Source: Cellvibrionaceae bacterium (GTDB taxonomy: Bacteria; Pseudomonadota; Gammaproteobacteria; Pseudomonadales; Cellvibrionaceae). From it: a stretch of DNA of 64,000 nucleotides. The position numbers were made by a program, and so were the translations under genes. Under the pieces are notes generated by a model that saw nothing but the letters and a program-made list of their open reading frames with translations, ran no database searches and was not told where the DNA came from. The stretch lies in the NCBI GenBank assembly GCA_021151825.1, contig JAGKWQ010000008.1, forward strand, positions 62,001 through 126,000, given 5' to 3'. Shown piece after piece: positions 61,210-64,000 of this stretch. Numbering within the stretch: the first letter of the stretch is position 1; each line of letters begins with the position of its first letter.

Positions 61210-63399
61210 CTAATCTTTATCCAACCAGCGTTGTAAGCGTGCCTCCAGATCATCGTAACGAATCGGTTTGGCAATGTAATCATCCATTCCGGCCGCACGA
61301 TATTGTTCCTGGTCGCTTTCTGTTTGTGCCGCTGTTACTGCCACAATCGGCAGATGACGCATACTATGCGTGTCGCGCTCCTGCTGGCGAATTTTCTGGG
61401 TTGCGCGCAAGCTGTCAGCTTCTTTCATGTCGTAATCCATTAACACCAGATCAAAACGCTCCTGCTCAATAACCTCTACAGCTTCTAAACCATCCTGGGC
61501 AATTTGCACATAACAACCCAGTTTTTTCAGCATGGCACTTATCACCATCTGATCAACTCGATGATCTTCCACCAACAACACCCGTGGAATTGCCACCGCC
61601 GCAGAAGCTTCCTTCTCCGGTGCTTTGCGCTCATCATCCATATCAGAGTTCAATAATTTTTGCACAGCAACATCGAATAAACGCTTGCGCATAATCGGCT
61701 TTTCAATAACACAGACTTGTGGATGACTGCGCAAATGAAATTTCATTTCCGGGCTGTCGCTTTGCAAAATGCTCATCGCAATAATTTGTTTAACAGCAGC
61801 AATTTCCGGGTGAGATACAATTTCACGCGATAATGCCAAACCATTCATATTATTGAGTTTGGTAAAAATCAATACCAAATCAAATGGCATCCCGGCGCCG
61901 GCTTGTTCAGCCAGGCGAATTACTGCTTGCTCTTGCCCGGCAACAATTTGGGTACTCATTCCCCAGGCATTAAGCTCATCAGCCAGTGCGTTGGCATTGC
62001 TATCGGGCAAATCTACTAACAACGCGCGCTTTCCACGCAATTTTTGTTCTGAGCCGAAACGGCGCTCATCATGTGACACAACCTGCAACGCCACATTAAT
62101 AAAAATGCGATTGCCGCGATTTTTATTTTCACGCAAATGAATACTGCCGCCCATACACGCAGCAAGGCCTTTGCAAATTGCCAGTCCGATGCCGTTATGA
62201 TCACTCTCCTGCGCTTCAGGGTCATTTTCGCCCGCGACGTTTTTCTCGCTATCGCTAATGATGACTTGCAACTCACCAAAATCATCCTGCTCTTGATGAA
62301 AGCGCGCTTCAATAAAGACGTGCTCAATGCGGCTGGCTTTTAAGGTGTGATTCAATAATGTTGCAAGGATTTGATTCAAACGTGCCACATCACCTTTGGC
62401 GCGCAACGGCATATTGGGGTCAAACATGTAATAAAGTTCAATGCCTTGCTGATGTGCATCCAGCGTAAAATCCTGCACAAATTTTTCCAGCACACGGCGT
62501 AAGTCAAACTCCACTTCTTCCAGCACCAGGGTTTTGGTTGTAATTTTGGAAAAGTCCACCACGTTATTAACCAGATCGATCTGGCGGCCAGCCGCTTTAT
62601 TGGCAGTGGTTAATAGCTCGCGGTGATGTTCAGACAGCTGGCTATCATCAATTAATGACAAGGTACTCATTACATCGCTAATAGAAGAGCGAATTTCCTG
62701 GCCGAGACTGACCAGAAATTCATTTTTCAATTCGATTTGCGCTTGCGATGTGCGCTTTTCATTTTCCAAACCTTGCGCACGCTCACGCAACGAATAGTGA
62801 GCTTCCAGGCGCTCCCAATAAGCAAGCGAGGTTACTTTGCCCTGATGCGACAACATTGTATAAAACACCAGCATAATGCATCCGTACAAAATACCTTCCG
62901 CATCGCCTAATAACATCGCGGTAATTGCAGCGGGTATTTGACCAATCGCAAGATACAGCGTTAAAAAATGACGGTAAGGTGCGAACACGTTAGAAACACT
63001 TGAATAAAACACGACTGAATAGAGCCACATCACCAGAGTTTCATCGCGCATTCCTTGCACCCAGGTCAGGGTTACCAGAATAACGCTCCACCAGGCGGCA
63101 CCAAGGCAAGATGCAAAAAAATACTGATTGCGCCAACGCGCTGGTGCGCGAGCATAAAGTGCATCAAAGCGGAATAAATAATAACTGCGCACCAGGGTCA
63201 CTAGTAGCAAGCCGGTTACCAGAACGATAGCGGTGTTGTGTTCTTTTTTTTCGAAATCACCAAAAGTAAGGCAAAGAACGAAAACAAGAAAATTGAGAAT
63301 CAAACCACGACGACTGTACTTGGCCACGCGTGCGTCGGTTTCACGCATAATCGCGCGATCTTTTTGGACTTTGCTGCCGGGAACGAAAAAATGAAACAT
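61210..63399 (-). CDS. Hybrid sensor kinase-like protein lacking the phospho-histidine
   Basis: A 729-residue membrane protein with an N-terminal six-helix membrane region (about 33-185), a short coiled linker, a degraded kinase core and two receiver domains. In the HisKA site the expected HEIR motif reads SLGQEIRSS, with Q234 in place of the phosphorylated histidine (codon CAG at 62700-62698). The N-box asparagine is also replaced (LLNHTLKAS), and the G1 box is DSEKNVAG. The first receiver-like domain has F512 at the usual aspartate; the second (about 606-725) is intact, with E611/D612, D655 and K711. Probably catalytically inactive, with a live C-terminal receiver. Confidence 0.88.
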   Translation of the reverse strand: MFHFFVPGSKVQKDRAIMRETDARVAKYSRRGLILNFLVFVLCLTFGDFEKKEHNTAIVLVTGLLLVTLVRSYYLFRFDALYARAPARWRNQYFFASCLGAAWWSVILVTLTWVQGMRDETLVMWLYSVVFYSSVSNVFAPYRHFLTLYLAIGQIPAAITAMLLGDAEGILYGCIMLVFYTMLSHQGKVTSLAYWERLEAHYSLRERAQGLENEKRTSQAQIELKNEFLVSLGQEIRSSISDVMSTLSLIDDSQLSEHHRELLTTANKAAGRQIDLVNNVVDFSKITTKTLVLEEVEFDLRRVLEKFVQDFTLDAHQQGIELYYMFDPNMPLRAKGDVARLNQILATLLNHTLKASRIEHVFIEARFHQEQDDFGELQVIISDSEKNVAGENDPEAQESDHNGIGLAICKGLAACMGGSIHLRENKNRGNRIFINVALQVVSHDERRFGSEQKLRGKRALLVDLPDSNANALADELNAWGMSTQIVAGQEQAVIRLAEQAGAGMPFDLVLIFTKLNNMNGLALSREIVSHPEIAAVKQIIAMSILQSDSPEMKFHLRSHPQVCVIEKPIMRKRLFDVAVQKLLNSDMDDERKAPEKEASAAVAIPRVLLVEDHRVDQMVISAMLKKLGCYVQIAQDGLEAVEVIEQERFDLVLMDYDMKEADSLRATQKIRQQERDTHSMRHLPIVAVTAAQTESDQEQYRAAGMDDYIAKPIRYDDLEARLQRWLDKD

Positions 63400-63452
63400 A
63401 GCTTACTCAGTAAAAAGTTTGCTTGATTATTGTGATAAGTCGTCCGGAGCTG

Positions 63453-63650
63453 TTACCCCAGCAAATGCACAAAAACTTCTTTAATCACAAATACCATAAT
63501 CGCAAATCCCAATACGCCGAATAATACGAAGGTACCGAATTTTCCTGCATTGGATTTTTTTGCCAGATCCCACACGATAAAAAACATAAAAATAATCAGC
63601 CCGCCGCCACAAATGTACATAGCCAGGCTTTCAAATTGCTCCATAGTCAT
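63453..63650 (-). CDS. DUF2788 family membrane protein
   Basis: A 65-residue protein with two membrane helices; FFIVWDLAKKSNAGKFGTFVLF is a near-diagnostic stretch of DUF2788. In Pseudomonas-type genomes this gene lies by etfA/etfB, and here etfA is immediately upstream, 207 bp away, on the same strand. Function unknown. Confidence 0.85.
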   Translation of the reverse strand: MTMEQFESLAMYICGGGLIIFMFFIVWDLAKKSNAGKFGTFVLFGVLGFAIMVFVIKEVFVHLLG

Positions 63651-63821
63651 CGTCGATGTCGCCTTAAAAATTAGGTAGCTCTGCCTTCAAGGACCTTAGG
63701 TTAGGAAACTTACTCAAAACCTTAGCAGGTCCCCAAGCCAGAAGGGAAAATCGGGGCGCCATTCTAACGAAAAGCCGGATTCAAGTTTAGCGTTAATGCG
63801 AGTATTCCGTTGGCTGAAAAC

Positions 63822-63848
63822 AAAAAAGCCACCGTTCTGGTGGCTTTT
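63822..63848 (-). terminator. etfA intrinsic terminator
   Basis: A 10-bp stem AAAAGCCACC/GGTGGCTTTT with loop GTTCT, followed on the minus strand by T6. It lies 10 bp after the etfA stop. Confidence 0.9.
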
Positions 63849-63857
63849 AAGGGATTT

Positions 63858-64000
63858 TTACAATTGCGTTATGAGCTCCGGTAACACATCAAACAAATCG
63901 GCAACCAAGCCATAATCCGCCACATCAAAAATCGGCGCATCCGGGTCGCTGTTGATGGCGACTACCACCCGCGACTCGCTCATCCCTGCCAAATGCTGCA
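63858..64000 (-). CDS. etfA: Electron transfer flavoprotein alpha subunit, 3' end (partial)
   Basis: Only the last 47 codons are in the window. The translated end QHLAGMSESRVVVAINSD, then APIFDVADYGLVADLFDVLPEL, is the conserved FAD-binding C-terminus of EtfA/FixB. The protein accepts electrons from acyl-CoA dehydrogenases and passes them to ETF-quinone oxidoreductase, consistent with fadB at the other end of the window. It is followed by a terminator and DUF2788. Confidence 0.93.
   Translation of the reverse strand, partial: QHLAGMSESRVVVAINSDPDAPIFDVADYGLVADLFDVLPELITQL

Noticed and set aside
1..64000. CRISPR arrays, insertion sequences and prophage
   Set aside because: No direct repeat array, no transposase or integrase and no inverted-repeat pair of insertion-sequence type was seen in the read-through.

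Overview
The window is a 64 kb chromosomal segment of a gammaproteobacterium. Gene order around rne-rluC-maf-yceD-rpmF-plsX-fabD-fabG-acpP-fabF-pabC-mltG and around tRNA-Ser-yccA-tusDCBE resembles Pseudomonas and its relatives. The moderate GC content, the secreted polysaccharide deacetylase with FG-GAP repeats, the ThuA/PQQ-dehydrogenase lipoprotein and the serine/glycine-rich lipoprotein linker suggest a Cellvibrio-like (Cellvibrionaceae) saprophyte. That placement is inference from gene content; no marker gene proves it.

Layout. 1-6 kb: the 5' part of fadB (minus, running off the left edge), an XRE/cupin regulator, a YjbR protein, NAD-malic enzyme maeA, then hopJ-like and yjbQ genes on plus. 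6-15 kb: ffh diverging from the cytochrome-assembly-like gene ypjD, then a minus-strand run glnS-cysS-small membrane protein-HAD phosphatase-small membrane protein, and mltG and pabC. 15-21 kb: the fatty-acid/envelope cluster yceD-rpmF-plsX-fabD-fabG-acpP-fabF (minus), with fabH absent and yceD truncated, then maf. 21-29 kb: a HAD phosphatase and rluC, a long leader and rne, tRNA-Ser(TGA), a Bax-inhibitor-1 family gene and the tusDCBE sulfur relay. 29-36 kb: solitary yajC, an AraC-type regulator, bcp, a diguanylate cyclase, the agmatine-to-putrescine pair aguA-aguB, and two lipoprotein genes, one a putative zinc peptidase. 36-48.5 kb: a membrane J-protein, cmoM, a GIY-YIG protein, tapT, a PreP-like M16 peptidase, a PP2C phosphatase / Ser-Thr kinase pair, a membrane AraC regulator followed by three small membrane-protein genes (one only 56 codons), and an RsmB-like methyltransferase. 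48.5-64 kb: a Tat-exported Gfo/Idh oxidoreductase, the NodB/FG-GAP deacetylase, an HTTM membrane pair, a cysteine-rich secreted protein, uvrB, fumC, the five-module ThuA lipoprotein, a hybrid sensor kinase lacking its phospho-histidine, a DUF2788 protein, and the 3' end of etfA.

Most of the window is core metabolism and RNA/translation functions: tRNA modification (tusDCBE, cmoM, tapT), aminoacyl-tRNA synthetases, SRP, RNase E, RluC and lipid synthesis. The more unusual material is the phosphatase/kinase-FGE pair, the transmembrane AraC plus small-membrane-protein cassette, the multi-domain ThuA lipoprotein, the degenerate hybrid kinase, the truncated YceD with a promoter abutting its start codon, and the promoter-terminator overlap at aguA. 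I saw no CRISPR array, insertion sequence, prophage or complete defence system.
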